Shown: piece by piece, positions 48,139 to 60,480 of the stretch
How the letters are laid out: every line of letters starts with the position of its first letter
How positions within the stretch are numbered: the first letter of the stretch is position 1
NCBI GenBank assembly: GCA_024449915.1
Contig: JAMZAV010000072.1
Location: forward strand, 372,001 to 436,000
Length of the DNA: 64,000 bases
DNA from: Sweltsa coloradensis
Taxonomy: Eukaryota > Arthropoda > Insecta > Plecoptera > Chloroperlidae
Direction of reading: 5' to 3'
Position numbers and translations under genes: made by a program
The notes under the pieces: model-generated
The model's input: only the letters and a program-made list of their open reading frames with translations
Told to the model about the DNA's origin: nothing
The model's database searches: none

Positions 48139-48390
48139 ATGATAAAAACAAAGATCTTGGGTAAAACCGCGTCGAAAATAAGATGAACCAGGGCAGAACC
48201 TGGGCGTCCACCGACGTTTCGTCTGTACTACGTCAGACATTTTCAAGGTTGACTGTGACTCTACGGAGGTTGGAGTCACAGTGTGACTCCAACCAACGTA
48301 GTACAGACGAAACGTCAGTGGACGCCCAGGTTCTGCCCTGGTTCATCTTATTTTCGACGCGGTTTTACCCAAGATCCTCGTTTTAATCAT
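48139..48390. mobile_element. foldback element, GAAACGTC type
   Basis: The arms run TTGGGTAAAACCGCGTCG, AACCAGGGCAGAACCTGGGC and GACGTTTCGTCTGTACTACG on the left, with the complements on the right. The centre (48215-48300) holds a small GGAGTCACAG hairpin. It abuts an (AT)n tract on the left and the tandem tRNA-like repeat on the right. Confidence 0.55.
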
Positions 48391-48443
48391 AAGCCCGCTT
48401 GAAGGACATAGTTATTGATCCATAGCAGTTGTCGAAAAAGTTT

Positions 48444-48515
48444 GCCCCGACTGGGGTTCGAACCCAGAACCTCCGGCTTAACGTGCCATAGCTCTACCAA
48501 TTAAGCTACCGGGAC
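48444..48515 (-). tRNA. tRNA-like sequence, anticodon position GTT (Asn), copy 1
   Basis: 72 nt folding as a full cloverleaf. The acceptor GTCCCGG pairs with TCGGGGC (two G-T pairs). D-stem GCTT/GAGC. Anticodon stem ATGGC/GCCGG (one mismatch) with loop ACGTTAA. T-arm CTGGG-TTCGAAC-CCCAG. A TTTTT Pol III terminator lies a few bases past the 3' end. Odd points: base 33 is C instead of the invariant U, and one stem pair is broken, so decoding is doubtful. Either a tRNA-derived SINE head or a decayed tRNA-Asn gene. Confidence 0.5.
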
Positions 48516-48739
48516 CACAGAACAAACCTTTAGGAAACTGCTATTTGTTGTGACTGTTGACTTACATGACATAAATCCAACAGAAGACGGCAATGTAGCT
48601 GTCAAATCTGAAAGATTGCATGGATAAATTCAATCACATCTCATCTCCCATGAGTTGGGTAGTATGAATATATGGTTTTTAAGCATAAGCCCGCTTGAAG
48701 GACATAGTTATTGATCCATAGCAGTTGTCGAAAAAGTTT

Positions 48740-48811
48740 GCCCCGACTGGGGTTCGAACCCAGAACCTCCGGCTTAACGTGCCATAGCTCTACCAATTAA
48801 GCTACCGGGAC
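48740..48811 (-). tRNA. tRNA-like sequence, anticodon position GTT (Asn), copy 2
   Basis: Same sequence as 48444-48515, 296 bp away, with the same downstream TTTTT. A third copy (49036-49084) keeps only the T-arm side and part of the anticodon arm. Confidence 0.5.
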
Positions 48812-49082
48812 CACAGAACAAACCTTTAGGAAACTGCTATTTGTTGTGACTGTTGACTTACATGACATAAATCCAACAGAAGACGGCAATGTAGCTGTCA
48901 AATCTGAAAGATTGCATGGATAAATTCAATCACATCTCATCTCCCATGAGTTGGGTAGTATGAATATATGGTTTTTAAGCATAAGCCCGCTTGAAGGACA
49001 TAGTTATTGATCCATAGCAGTTGTCGAAAAAGTTTGCCCCGACTGGGGTTCGAACCCAGAACCTCCGGCTTAACGTGCCATA

Positions 49083-49704
49083 GGCTTGGATTGGAAATTG
49101 GAGGGAACCTTCGAAATCTCTGAACTTAAGACCTGCCACTTTTTTTTTAATAATCAAATCAAATATTCATCAAATATTTCTTATGATTATCGTACCGGTA
49201 CTTTTACGATTTTTTTCCTTTTTTAATGAGATATTTTCGTGATATTTTGCAAACGGCTGCTTCGATATTGATGAAACTTTATGGGAACGTTTAAAATCAC
49301 TGAAATTATATATGTTACAATTTTAAAGACATTTGAAAAAAAATATCTCATTTTAATCGTACTTTTACGATTTTCCCCCCGGTTTTTATTACGTTATTTT
49401 CGTGATGTTTGGGCCGATTCTGACCAAACAGGTGGGGTTAGAACGTTCATATTTTACATGGATATTAGCATTATGGTAATGTAGTGCCTTTTGAAAAAGA
49501 AGTTAAAAAAGTTGGCCAAAATTCATAGAAATAACGGTTTTAATGTAAGCCTTTTACAGGTGTATAATTAACAAGTAATATCAAGAAACTATAGAAAACT
49601 GAAAAAGTAATGAGATTCCACTTAAAAACGTAATCATATGACAGAAATATAAAAAAAGCTCATCCATCAACGCGACTGGAAAAAAGCGTTCGCGAAGCGG
49701 CCTA
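49083..49704 (+). mobile_element. family A element, degraded and 5'-truncated
   Basis: CCTTCGAAATCTCTGAACTT at the left, then the family A internal repeats (ACATGGATATTAGCATTATG region). It ends with CTCATCCATCAACGCGACTGG and a damaged hairpin before CCTAG. More diverged than the other copies. Confidence 0.5.
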
Positions 49705-51137
49705 GTAGATAGATTAATTGATTGGTACTATATGGTAGTAACAGTAGTAGTAGTAGTACCATTTAAACCATGTTATATTGTCAAAAGAGCCAGCTTCACA
49801 TCATGACGAACTTCTCTCCACAATGTTCAATCCCAAATGAGTCACAGAGTAATCAGTTTGCTTAAAACCTGTTTTATTTTTAACCCGCACTTAGAGCTAC
49901 AGTACGTACGTTAATACCCTACCACCCTCATTGCCTAGTCAAGGCACTCACGAGGGGGTTAATAATTCAGCCGGCTGCTTAACAGCCCTCATAACGTGGA
50001 AGTCACGACTGGAGGTAACGAGCCTACCCTCATCCCTTGTAGACTGTGAAGCCGAGATGTCTGTACATCGACCCGCGTGATGTAAGTATCACCTGGTCTC
50101 ACATCGTGGGGTTTATCTTATAGAGGGGTTTTAAGGGTCAATCCAGACGCTCATTTAATGCCCTGTGAAAGCTGATGCTGTACTATACTTAGTGCTAGAG
50201 GAACTGATAGTAAAAATACTTGATGGTGTTGGGGACAGGGGTGAAAGGTCACGTGTGAAACTTGGAAAGAATGCGATCGGACGCTTTGAGCCGACACAGA
50301 AAAGAGTTCTCCTTCATTCAGAGACATTTGATAACAAGAAGTGTGCCATCGGTATTGGTGTTTAAATGTAGGCTTGCGTAAACATATTATGTTTAATAAA
50401 GAGTCGACGATCTATTTGAAAAAAAAACAACATATTCTATTTTTAACTCATCTGTTTTTTTATTCTCTTGTACAAATATTATTTTTTTAGTTGTATTTTT
50501 CTTAAAATTAACTTTTGCCAAAGCTTTAATTTATGCGCATAATATTTGTGAAATTTAGCAAATGTAGCTTATATAGCCATTTTCAAGTGGCGACTGAATA
50601 TACACACATGTAAAGACAAATATTCATTCTGCTCAATTTTTTTTAAAAATATAAATAAACAACTCACAACTTAAGCACTTTAACATTGTCAAGTAACTTA
50701 GTTAAAAGTCTGGTTCTCCAAGAACCAGCATGCAACTCTCCAATATGAGTGTGTCAGGTTCTATCGCATTTAAGGCCAGATAGTCGATATAGTTTCCCGG
50801 ATCTAGTCAACACTTAACACTGAGTGATGGTCATGCATAGAGAAGTAAACCGAGCAGCTCTCTAGCTGATTGCAATATTGATAACTAGCTGGATATACGA
50901 GCATACACTTACAGCATGTGCACTTGGCTGTGTTTTAGAGGCGCCCCAGCATTGATGTGCATTCACCAGCTTTAGAGGTTCAACGTATACGACTCCTTAC
51001 GGTTATACTGAGCCCAAAAATAAATAAAAACAATTCTTTTGAGAGTAAAGATTTAGATTGTCTAGTTGTTAAATACTGTTCAGTTGCGTTTCCAGGTGAC
51101 ATTTAACATGGGATCGTATTATATTATTTATTTCCAC
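49705..51137. other. intergenic, a 66-codon ORF unassigned
   Basis: A less AT-rich block at 49880-50380 includes a 66-codon frame (50165-50365) with no recognised domain. A (GTA)n run lies at 49738-49757. No feature beyond that is supported. Confidence 0.35.
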
Positions 51138-51158
51138 GACCCGGCACCTCCACCAAAA
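51138..51158 (-). repeat. copy 5 of 6 of the TGGTGGAGGTGCCGGGTC motif
   Basis: Perfect on the minus strand. Its flanks (CATTTAACATGGGATCGTAT upstream, ATCATAAATG downstream) match copy 6 at 63886, so these two belong to one longer repeat. Confidence 0.6.
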
Positions 51159-51440
51159 TCATAAATGTTATTGTATTTGCAATTTGTGATATACCAAACT
51201 GATGAAAATGATGATCCTTTTTAGCAACAATGTCAATTCAAGGAGATGGTAGAAAAAGTATGGTTGATTGAAAACAAATGATTGATGTATACGCGATTTG
51301 AGACATTAAGAGGATATTATAGAACATACGTTTTAAGCAAATTCCTGTTCGCTCCGACTGTTTACACGACAGTTGTTTACAATTTTGGTTAGTTGTCAAG
51401 GAAACGGAAACATAGGGCTCTATAGTAACATTTCAAGAAA

Positions 51441-52318
51441 CTAGGGAAACGCCAAAGTCGTTGTTAGACGAGTGAGTGAGCCATGTGTTGTGTACCCGGT
51501 AACATTCCTTTTCTTCCCCCTACCTTAGACCTCCCTAGCCTATCATGGGCTAAAGTGGCGCATTATGGTCGGACAGCTGACGTGCCCTTAAACTTAAAAA
51601 CTTAAAAACCCTATTATTTATACCACAATATAATTACCTAACTTTCATCCAATTAATGTTCACGGGTACTCAACACGTGGCTCTCTCACTCGTCTAACAA
51701 CGACTTTGGCGTTTCCCTAGTACTTATCAAACTTAAATGCAAATGTTCCCGTGTACTCAACACATAACTCGCTCACTCGTCTAACAAAGACTTTGGCGTT
51801 TTCCTAGTATAGTTAACAAAGGCGCCGTTATACCCCAAATGTGAGAGACTTGGGTTCAATCCCCTGGTCGGGAAGGATTTTGTAATTTCTGGATTGTATT
51901 AAAAACATTATTCAACATGTTTTGAAATGCATATAACGTAGTGTAGTCCATCATCTGTGACAATACTATGGAAAACATAGCCAGTACGAACTACGTGAAA
52001 ATATTGCAAGGTTTACTCAATCTACGAGCGGAATTTGGGGGTACCTTGACGACCAACATTTGATAAACCTACATTTCTACCCATTGGCAGTCAATTTTTC
52101 AATTTATTATTTCTTGTAGCTTTGAATCGAAATGGATTGTGCTCATTTTGTTAGCAGTTCTCAGTTAACTGGTAACGGATGTATGTTTAAAATTTCAGCT
52201 CAATCTGCTAAGCCGTTCGGCCGTTAGATATCTGACAGACAGAGTCACAGCTTTCACAGTGAGTGCCGATTTGTTCGACCTGCGTTGTAGACTACGTTCG
52301 CTGCGCTCACTCGTCTAA
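51441..52318 (-). mobile_element. composite family B element with tRNA-like segment
   Basis: 51441-51720 is a palindromic CTAG unit. 51721-51807 is a second right half ending TTTTCCTAG then T. A tRNA-like segment (about 51809-51880, B box GGGTTCAATCCCC) and the family B body follow. The end is CGCTGCGCTCACTCGTCTAA at 52318. Same order as at 28197. Confidence 0.55.
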
Positions 52319-52447
52319 TTATTTTTAAATAATTACAAAAAACAACAAATCGATTTTCAGTTTTTTTAAATTTCTTAAAAAGTCTAAAATTGAGCACATT
52401 TGTGAATTGATCCTGGTTGATTAACATAAAAAATTAAAATCTTCGAC

Positions 52448-52923
52448 TGCAGGGCTGTCCATGAAAGCTTTATTGACAACTATGTCAAGTTTTATATACG
52501 TCGGATACAACCTGGCCGAGCGAATAGCTATGTGGCAGCTGCCAAATATGCCCTAAATCTTATACAGCCGATTAGAACGAGAAGGAACTCTTAGAGCAAC
52601 ACTAGAGTGGCTTACAGTTATCATATTCGTTGCACATTTGTGCGAATGAATGTGTTTGTTGGTTGAAACGCGCACAAGGAGACACTTGGAAGTCGGATGG
52701 TTCTTATCAAGTGTCTTCGAAACTGGTAAAATACAAGCCCACATGGGATAAGGTTTATAAATTTGTTTTACAAGAGGCTCGACGTTTATCGAAGGAAACA
52801 TGTTGGGAGAAAAGGAAATTGAAAGAGGCAGCGTGGTATAGATACCATTATCATACACTTGTAGAAGCCAGGATAGAACGTTTTCCGTGCCAATATGTAT
52901 TCCTCCGTCTGGGAAATAAATAA
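52448..52923 (+). other. exon-like coding remnant, unassigned
   Basis: After GACTGCAG, a possible splice acceptor, one frame reads AVHESFIDNYVKFYIRRIQP and continues sensibly for about 46 codons to a stop near 52593. A second frame from 52630 ends with SKETCWEKRKLKEAAWYRYH and stops at 52923. KRKLKEA resembles the Penelope-like C-terminal string at 30024. No domain was identified. It may be a degraded retroelement or an old gene fragment. Confidence 0.3.
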
Positions 52924-53154
52924 GTTTATATCCTTCATACATATTGTATCGTCTGACTGTCTATCACACCCAACTTAAAGGTTGCCTACTAGTGGGTTTT
53001 GAAATACAAGTATCTCGTGGGCATTCATGTTGTATGTTACTGTTAAAACACCGATAGACGGCAATAGATTATTAGTATCAAAAACTTTATGTTTTATCCC
53101 GTTAAATGTGTTAATCTACTAAAATACTAATATTAAGCTATCTAAGTTTATTTT

Positions 53155-53240
53155 TAAATTTTTGGGTTTGAGTTTATTCGGATTAAGGGCGCGTTAACCG
53201 TTAGATCATAATGCGCCACTCTATAGCTTAGTGGATATGG
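53155..53240. mobile_element. family B core remnant
   Basis: GGGCGCGTTAACCGTTAGAT and AATGCGCCACTCTA match the core of 62232-62547. The CTAG ends are gone. Confidence 0.35.
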
Positions 53241-55287
53241 GGAGAAAAATTACACGCATTAGAGCGGTGTTCGTCGTTGTTCGTGTTGTCAAGGAAAAAG
53301 AGAGAGGTCTCCGACGATGATTGTCAGAGCTCGCCTCTGGTTTTAAAGGAGTAATAAACTCCCCTACTTACCAGCTGATGTTTTCGAGATGGACAATTCT
53401 CTCTTTTCTTGCCTTTTACCGTTAACGATTAGCAGAGCCATGCAGAATGTTAAAAAGCACTTGGAGGGCAGTATCCAAACCAAAGAGCAAAACTACTTAC
53501 TCAACATATTGTCGAAGATGGATACAAAAATGAAATAACTCCAGAAATTAAATCTCTTTGGTGTAGGTGCAATATTAGAGAATTGTTCCCCACCCAAAGG
53601 TTACCGAATACATTCTGCATACTTCTTGTTGAATGGAAATGTCCACAAAGAACGCAAGCCAATCGGAGGTCATGTTCGGTTTTTGCTCAGACGTGACACA
53701 CGCACAGACGGACGGACATTAAAGTGATGCATATAGCGGAACTTCGTTGTCTAATTAGCAAGTTTAAACACAAAATGTGAAATGCTCCCTTCAATTTTCT
53801 CCCTAGTATTGATGATTAAGTAAAGTTAGCATATTTCTAGTCAAAGGGTCTGGATACTCTTGCTTAGAGCGGCAACATCCGTGGCGTCACAGAGAACTAA
53901 TTACCCCATCTTCAACATAACCAGCTTCTCATTTGCATCCCTTTCAACCAGCCTTTAAAACGCAACTTTATCCGTTTCTATCGCTTTTCATGTTTTTAGA
54001 AATTTGATATTCTCTTTACTATGTGTCAACAACAGCTGACGAGAAGGGGGATCCCTCACCGCCGCCCTGCGTATGTGTTCTATCGAATGTGAACGTGCAA
54101 CTCGAGGGGGCTGTGAGTTAGCTCAATATTTCGAACGTTTTCAAAGTATGAAAGCGGGTGAGCTCTTTCCGTTAAACAACTGTAGCGAGATTGAATGGGA
54201 ATTTCTAAAATGTGTCACGGGTTTTCATTAGTGCGTGTTATGAGTGACGCGGATTATTGTTGCGTAGCTCGTTTTACTCTTCAAATATAATGTTTTTGTT
54301 CGATATACACGAGCAACATTTAGAAAACCAGAATTCATGCGTATGCTTCCCCATCCATCACCCCACACCGAACCATTCATCCTCCATTATCTCATTATTG
54401 TTTCGCTTTAAGAACATATATTTTATTACATAATATATTTACATACATTAACATAATATTTAAGAACAAACTTTGCGCATAAGTTATGAATGTATATACA
54501 TTATGCATCTTCTATAGCAGCACATTGAAAAATTAAACTATCAAAACATTCTAAATAAATTTAATAACAAGCTTTTTAATTAATTTTGTACTTCATGGGC
54601 TGGCTACACGATTGTTCCCAATCAGATTATAAAAATGTAGCTTCTGTTATATTAAAGGCCCTCTCTTATTCAGCCAACTTTTCATACTTATTGACCCTAG
54701 GGTGTTACAAACAGCCTTAATCGAGGAATATACTTTTTCTTTCAAACACCATACCAAAGATCACACGTTTTATTGCGATGACAAATGATCCGTGAACAAA
54801 GAAACAATATCGGCCCGAGAACGCTTCCTTGCGGAACTCCGGAAGTAGCGGCCAGCTATGAAAAGATGCCCCGGATATGACCAACCCTTGATATTGATCA
54901 GCTATGTCTTCAGTCATAGACCGGAAGCCTCCACAGCCGCCAAACATCCGGTTAAGCTTCGACAACAGAAGGCGAAGGTTAACCGAGCAGAAGCGAGGCT
55001 TTGAAAAGTCAACAAAGAAAAATCATTTTTGTGAATTATTGAACGTTTTCTTCTTTTGTCATTGAGTTTATGTTGTGGGGTAGAGGCCCAGCACCAGAGG
55101 CAACGACGAAAATACTCTAGCCAACTACTAGTATAATAACCGTAGATAATGATTGATTGCATGTTGTGAACCAGGCTTCGTTGCTTGCCGTTTTACTTGT
55201 CGAAATTTATTTTGGTGGCACAATATATAGCAAATTTTAAACAGCCTTTCGCGTTTAATCTCCAACACTGTATAAACATAATGCTTT
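53241..55287. other. intergenic
   Basis: Includes the repeat at 53611-53740 shared with 16560-16720. No gene is supported. Confidence 0.4.
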
Positions 55288-56077
55288 TTGGATGAGCGTA
55301 GCGAGCGAAGCGAGCGAAGCGAAGATTCCATTTCACTACACTGGAGAAAATATCCGGAATGTTTTTTTTTTCTTTCTTTCTTTTTTCTTTTTTTCTGTAT
55401 TATTGTGTGTTTGTCAGCACGATTCCGGCTAAACCGATACTCCAATTGCAATGAAATTTTCTGCAGACCTTCGAAATCTCTGAACTTACAACTGCCACGT
55501 TTTTGAGCGCAATCGAAATTTTTTTTCTCATTAAAATCGCAATTTTACGATTTTTTTCGATTTTTTAAGAATTTCTTCGACTTATAACACCTACATGCTT
55601 TATCCGATTTTAATGAGTTTTTCACAGAACCATAATTTTATGAATTAAGATATTCGTGTGAAATTTGAGCGCAATCGAAAAATTATTTCTCATGAAAATC
55701 GGAATTTTACGGGTTTTTTCTTTTTTAAAACAATTCTTGGACTTATAACACCTACATGCTTTAACCGATTGTTATAATTTTTTCACATTACCTTAATTTT
55801 ATAAATTTATATATTCATGTGAAATTTGAGCGCAATCGAATAATTATTTCTTAAGAAAATCCCAATTTTAGGATTTTTATCTTTTTTAAAATTACGATTA
55901 ATTAAAAAAAATTAAAATTAAAATTTATTTTTTATTTAATTTAAATTAAATTTAAAAAAATCTTCAATTTAGTAAGGATTTTTTCACAGAACAACAGAAA
56001 ATCCGCATAACACATGGCAGCTCAATGCACCAATTACGCTCATCCAACAACGCGGCGGGACTTAAGCGTTTTCCTAG
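55288..56077 (+). mobile_element. Helentron-like non-autonomous element, family A, subfamily 2
   Basis: TTGGATGAGCGTAGCGAGCG ... GCGGCGGGACTTAAGCG, TTTTCCTAG, then T. Same internal repeats as 12065-12839. Confidence 0.65.
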
Positions 56078-56279
56078 TATTGACTGAACTTGTAATACAT
56101 AGCTTAAATTTATTATATTATTGTAATCTTATTTGAAGTCTATAGTTGGCTGTGATTTTTCTCCTGCCTCATTGCATTAGATTCTCGATTCGCTTCCCGT
56201 TTATTCCCTGTTTTAATTGCTATGTAGTAGTTAATCAATAACACATGCATTTAAAAAAACATTTATATTTTGTATTTAC

Positions 56280-56375
56280 AGTCTACCTACTCATTTACTG
56301 AACTGATTTTCAGTGGCAGCCTTTTAATTAAACGCATTTAAACTCCAACTCGACCCTGTCGACGCCAAAGCCATT
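56280..56375 (-). mobile_element. SINE tail fragment (family S)
   Basis: TCTACCTACTCATTTACTGA and the neighbouring bases match the family S tail in inverted orientation. Confidence 0.35.
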
Positions 56376-57829
56376 GAAAGCAAATCTTTACAAAGTGCAT
56401 TGTTGCTTTGACTGATTATAGACTTGATGTTGATGTATGATGCTAGAATATAAGGAAAATCTTTATAAATATTATAAAGTTTTTCGCTGCTTAGGCATAT
56501 ACCCTAAAAAATGTATGTATTTAAGAAAATTTCAGAAGATTAAAATACTTTTCTCTGAACAGGGAATAAAAACTATAATAATAATACTTCCTGTATTTTC
56601 AACGGGAATGAATCTCGCTGTTCGAGCAGCTAGTTATTTTGTGCTTTACATTCTGTCAGTAACAAAGCCACCACAATCAATTATTCCACCGTAAACTGCG
56701 ATGTGTTTCCTGTTCTCTCGTTGTACTTTATCCCCTTTATTCTGGCCGAATTTAATTAAAAATAATCATTCATATTCGCCATGGACGATCACAAAACAAT
56801 TGCAATGTACTCGTATGATGCAACAATTAATTGAATAGATAGATTACACAACTCCAGTTCAACGTATTGTACATCTGTATTGAATATTCCCACATTACAT
56901 GACGATTATTGCATTGAAACCACAGTGCTTGACAAGACAAAGGTTGCTTCACACGAGTGAGCGCGTTGTCTGCAACTCGACGGTTGCCATGACAACAGCA
57001 ACGTTGGTGGATCCATCTATTACTCGGGATCAAGACGACTCACAATAGTTTGTTCACGTGTTCAGAAATACGTGACCTGTTTTGTTTGAAGAGTGCATTC
57101 ATGGCTGAACTAGATTGCGATGAGTGTGCAGTGAAATATTAGGTTTCTCGTTGCGATCACATTGTTCGAATCTGCTCTGCAATCTAGTTCATGCTCTGTT
57201 TGTTTGTTGTCAAATAATATATTAACAGTGTGCAATCCTCCGCTATATGTTTACATTTTTATTTTTTTATAACAGAGATATAAATATGAATATGTACACG
57301 AATTGTATCTCAAAGTTTTTAAGTGAATATTTTATCATCTTTTAATCAAGATTCAACGTATAAAATTTCAATTTTCCGACCACTAATTTTGAAATTACAA
57401 TTTTTACCCCACTATGGAGGCCCGTGGTTTGTGAATTGTCTGAAATGCTATGTAAAAATGTTGACGATATAATTATATTCAAAGTATTTTTATCAATAAA
57501 AAGTTGTCCTAAAACTGACGAAAAACTACTATCATATTAATATATATATATATATTATATTTTTTTAAATTCCACCTTATTAACCGCTTTATACAAACTA
57601 TACGTGGCTGGTTGCTTGGGAGTAAATCCGTATTCCGATCAACTATTTTTATGAAGCTTTCAATCGACTTTAATAGAATATGACAGTCTTGTCTAAATCA
57701 TCAATGTAGACTACATTGACTTGGAGTATAAAATAACGAACCGATCCTAACAAATTCCCTCCTTGACATTGCCCAAAAGCATCAATAGTAGTTGTGACGG
57801 ATCATAAAATCATCACAGCTACCCAAACT
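56376..57829. other. no recognisable feature
   Basis: AT-rich sequence. The open frames present show no family signature. Confidence 0.4.
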
Positions 57830-58203
57830 CTGGACGATCTGGTTTAGGTCGAGTGGGACCATGGGTTCGATTCCCTCATCGGGCACAAGATTCAACTTCT
57901 GAAACGAACCTTAAAACAATCAAAACAATATGTGAAGAGTGACTTTGGAGCCTTCCTATCAGTGAATCACGCACTAATTGTATAAAGTAGTACCGAACTA
58001 GCCTTGACGATGCTGGTTGTCCGCGGTTGAACAGCTAGTGGCCAATCAACGGTCGCTAACTCAATTATAGTTGCTGGGGTAGGCCATTATTCACTCAACG
58101 ATGGTCTCGGCGCCGACATGATTGACTTATGGTCTGTTTTTAAATTCAAATCCCACACTACAAACCAGTCCTGTAACCTAGTAGGTAGACTCTAAATAGA
58201 AAT
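57830..58203 (+). mobile_element. tRNA-derived SINE (family S), full length
   Basis: Head with GGTTTAGGTCGAG and the B box GGGTTCGATTCCC. Body with GACTTTGGAGCCTTCCTA and GATGGTCTCGGCGCC. The tail is AACCTAGTAGGTAGACTC. Followed directly by a second copy. Confidence 0.6.
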
Positions 58204-58204
58204 G

Positions 58205-58520
58205 TATTCTTCTGATGTGGACTTAAGCCCACTGTTTATGGCTTAGGAATGTGTAAACGGTGACTTTGGAGCCGTCCTAGCAACGAGGCACATCATAAAT
58301 TCCAAGGTTGTTCCTAATTAGCCTTGTTGATTCCGAAGCTGTATGTGGGTTGAATCGTGTGTTGAATCAATATTTCCTATTAAATATGCCGGTCTCTATT
58401 CGGTCATTGTTCGCTCGTCGATGGTGTCGGCGCCTACAGAGTTGGCTTGGTCTGCTTTAAATGTAATGTCCCCCACTGAAAATCATTTATGTGACTGAGT
58501 GGGTAGACTCTTAATACGAT
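58205..58520 (+). mobile_element. SINE (family S), head missing
   Basis: Starts at TTCTGATGTGGACTTAAG and ends ACTGAGTGGGTAGACTC. Less diverged from 29118-29325 than its neighbour at 57830. Confidence 0.6.
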
Positions 58521-59745
58521 ATATTTTTAATTTATGCTTTTATTATCATGGCTAACAAAACTTATATTCTCATATCTTATAAAAAGTTACTAAAATAGCG
58601 CCTAAATAAACGAGACACACTATCAAAATATTTCACATTTACTTTTATCCACGACTATCTTCGATATCAGCCACGCACCCCCCCCCCCCTCCCCCCCCCA
58701 CACTCGCCTGTACACACGCCCAGCAGATAACAGAACTAAACAGTATTAGCATAAACCGCGTTATCACAAGCGGACGTGGTAGCAGGCGTCATTACCTCCA
58801 CCGGCCGGCAGTGTATACAGAGAGCGCACACGGCAAAGCTTCTAGAGTAATGAGCAACGAGACACAATATGGAATTGTAATTAGCAGTAGCCTAGGGCTG
58901 TTTTACTAGAGCCTTTCGGGCATAGAGATGTGGGGTTGAAAACTTATATATCGGTACTGCAAATTAAAACCAACTTTAACTTGATTTGTTATATTTATAA
59001 TAAGCCTATGTAATTATGTGCTAACAGCGTTATGTACGAAAGGATGAAGTTCGAAATCTAAATTTAAATTAACGTGGGAACTGTACGATTCGAATCGAAA
59101 ATGTGCGTTCATAATTTTCAAACTACGCCTACATTTTCGATCGATGCAGATAATTTTGTTTATAAATACTCAAAAAAGGTATACCAATCATCATGGCTTG
59201 TTTAAGAAAATATGTTTTTTATAGTCACACAGAATTTTAATATATCGACCAAAATCTACAATTTGTGTGGACTTTGAGGACTCGTACGATAAATCTGTGA
59301 CTTTGTGAATAAGTATTTAATTACCTGTCATATGGTGCAACAAACATAACAAGAAAATATTGATTTCTCTTCATGAATCCGATAAGTACATAATTACTGC
59401 TCTCTAGACTAAGAGCGTCAGCACCCAAGCTACTCCGTCTGGGCCCGGGGTAGAATTGGCCCAGAGCATGGCTCTGATAATCGTAAAAGGCGATTCAAGA
59501 GAATAAGTCCACCTCGCAAACATCAGCTGTGTAAGAGGAGAGTATATTATACTCCCTGAAAATAGAGGTGAGCTCTGGCAATCATCGTCGGGGAACTTGC
59601 CCCCTTCCTTTGACGACCCCTCGACGACGATGACGACAATGACACCACGAACGATGACGAAGACAATGACGACCGCGATGTGAGAACCCCCTTTCCTCCC
59701 CTGACCCGTGGCTGTTTCTGACCAGCATGGGCCACTCCCCCCCCC
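58521..59745. other. intergenic, low-complexity patches
   Basis: C-rich tract at 58678-58700 and a GACGA-rich low-complexity patch at 59610-59690. The block 59410-59560 (GGCCCGGGGTAGAATTGGCC, TCGTAAAAGGCGATTC) is GC-richer and looks like part of a dispersed repeat, but I cannot place it. Confidence 0.35.
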
Positions 59746-59800
59746 CCTAGATTAGAGTGGTGCATTATGACCTAACGGTTGACGCGTCCTCAATCCAAAT
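59746..59800. mobile_element. family B core remnant
   Basis: AGAGTGGTGCATTATGACC and GTTGACGCGTCC match the core of 59947-60223. The ends are lost. Confidence 0.35.
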
Positions 59801-59946
59801 ATACCAATATTCTATTGAAATTTCCTATTATTCTTCTCTTTGTTATAACATCATTTAGTTGCGTAAATAAATGTTACTACCATATTGTTCTGAGGCATCA
59901 CAGAAGCATAACCGGCGTTCCAAACTAGATGTGATTTGATTTAATA

Positions 59947-60223
59947 CTAGGAAAACGCCGAAGTCGTTGTTAGACAAGTGAGCGAGCCATGTGTTGAGTA
60001 CCCTGGAACATTGCCTTTCAACCCCTACCTAAGGCTGGATTTCGTCTCCAGCATATCATAGGCTAGAGTGGCGCATTATGGTCTTACAATTGACGCGCCA
60101 TACCAACTAAACTTAAAACCATAGAATTTATTATTTATATATCAATCAACTTGTATGTTACGTACGGCGTATTCAACACATGACTTGCTCACTCGTCTAA
60201 CAACGACTTCTGCGTTTTCCTAG
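59947..60223. mobile_element. palindromic CTAG element, family B
   Basis: CTAGGAAAACGCCGAAGTCG, preceded by A, at the left. CGACTTCTGCGTTTTCCTAG, followed by T, at the right. The core has GGCTAGAGTGGCGCATTATG. Confidence 0.65.
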
Positions 60224-60239
60224 TTACTATGTACAATCA

Positions 60240-60290
60240 GAGTCGATAAAGAAGTTTCCAACGGGGAAACTTCTTTATCGACTCTGGTGC
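60240..60290. repeat. short palindrome
   Basis: GAGTCGATAAAGAAGTTTCC followed by its complement with an AACGG spacer. The half-unit also occurs at 47058-47077. Confidence 0.7.
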
Positions 60291-60480
60291 AATGTACAAT
60301 AATATTTGCTTGATTAAGTCATCCGAAGGCAGAGACTTTTACAAAGCTGTGCCTCTTAAAAAAGATTCTCCAGCTCGAGCAGGCAGTAGAATAATAATAT
60401 TATTAAAATTAATACGTTTTTGTTATTGAACGTATGTCAAAATCACTACACACCATACTTATTTCGTGTATACAATTTGA

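Larger units (their letters stand above)
48391..49084 (-). repeat. tandem 296-bp repeat with tRNA-like genes, 2.3 copies
   Basis: Units start at 48391, 48687 and 48983 (exactly 296 bp apart). The first two are virtually identical, and the third is cut at 49084, where a family A remnant begins. Each full unit holds a tRNA cloverleaf on the minus strand. Confidence 0.85.

Noticed and set aside
48139..48390. Hammerhead ribozyme in the GTCTGACGTAGTACAGAC-GAAACGTC arm
   Set aside because: The GAAAC string follows a hairpin, but the CUGANGA core is not matched (T in place of the last A) and no stem II fits.
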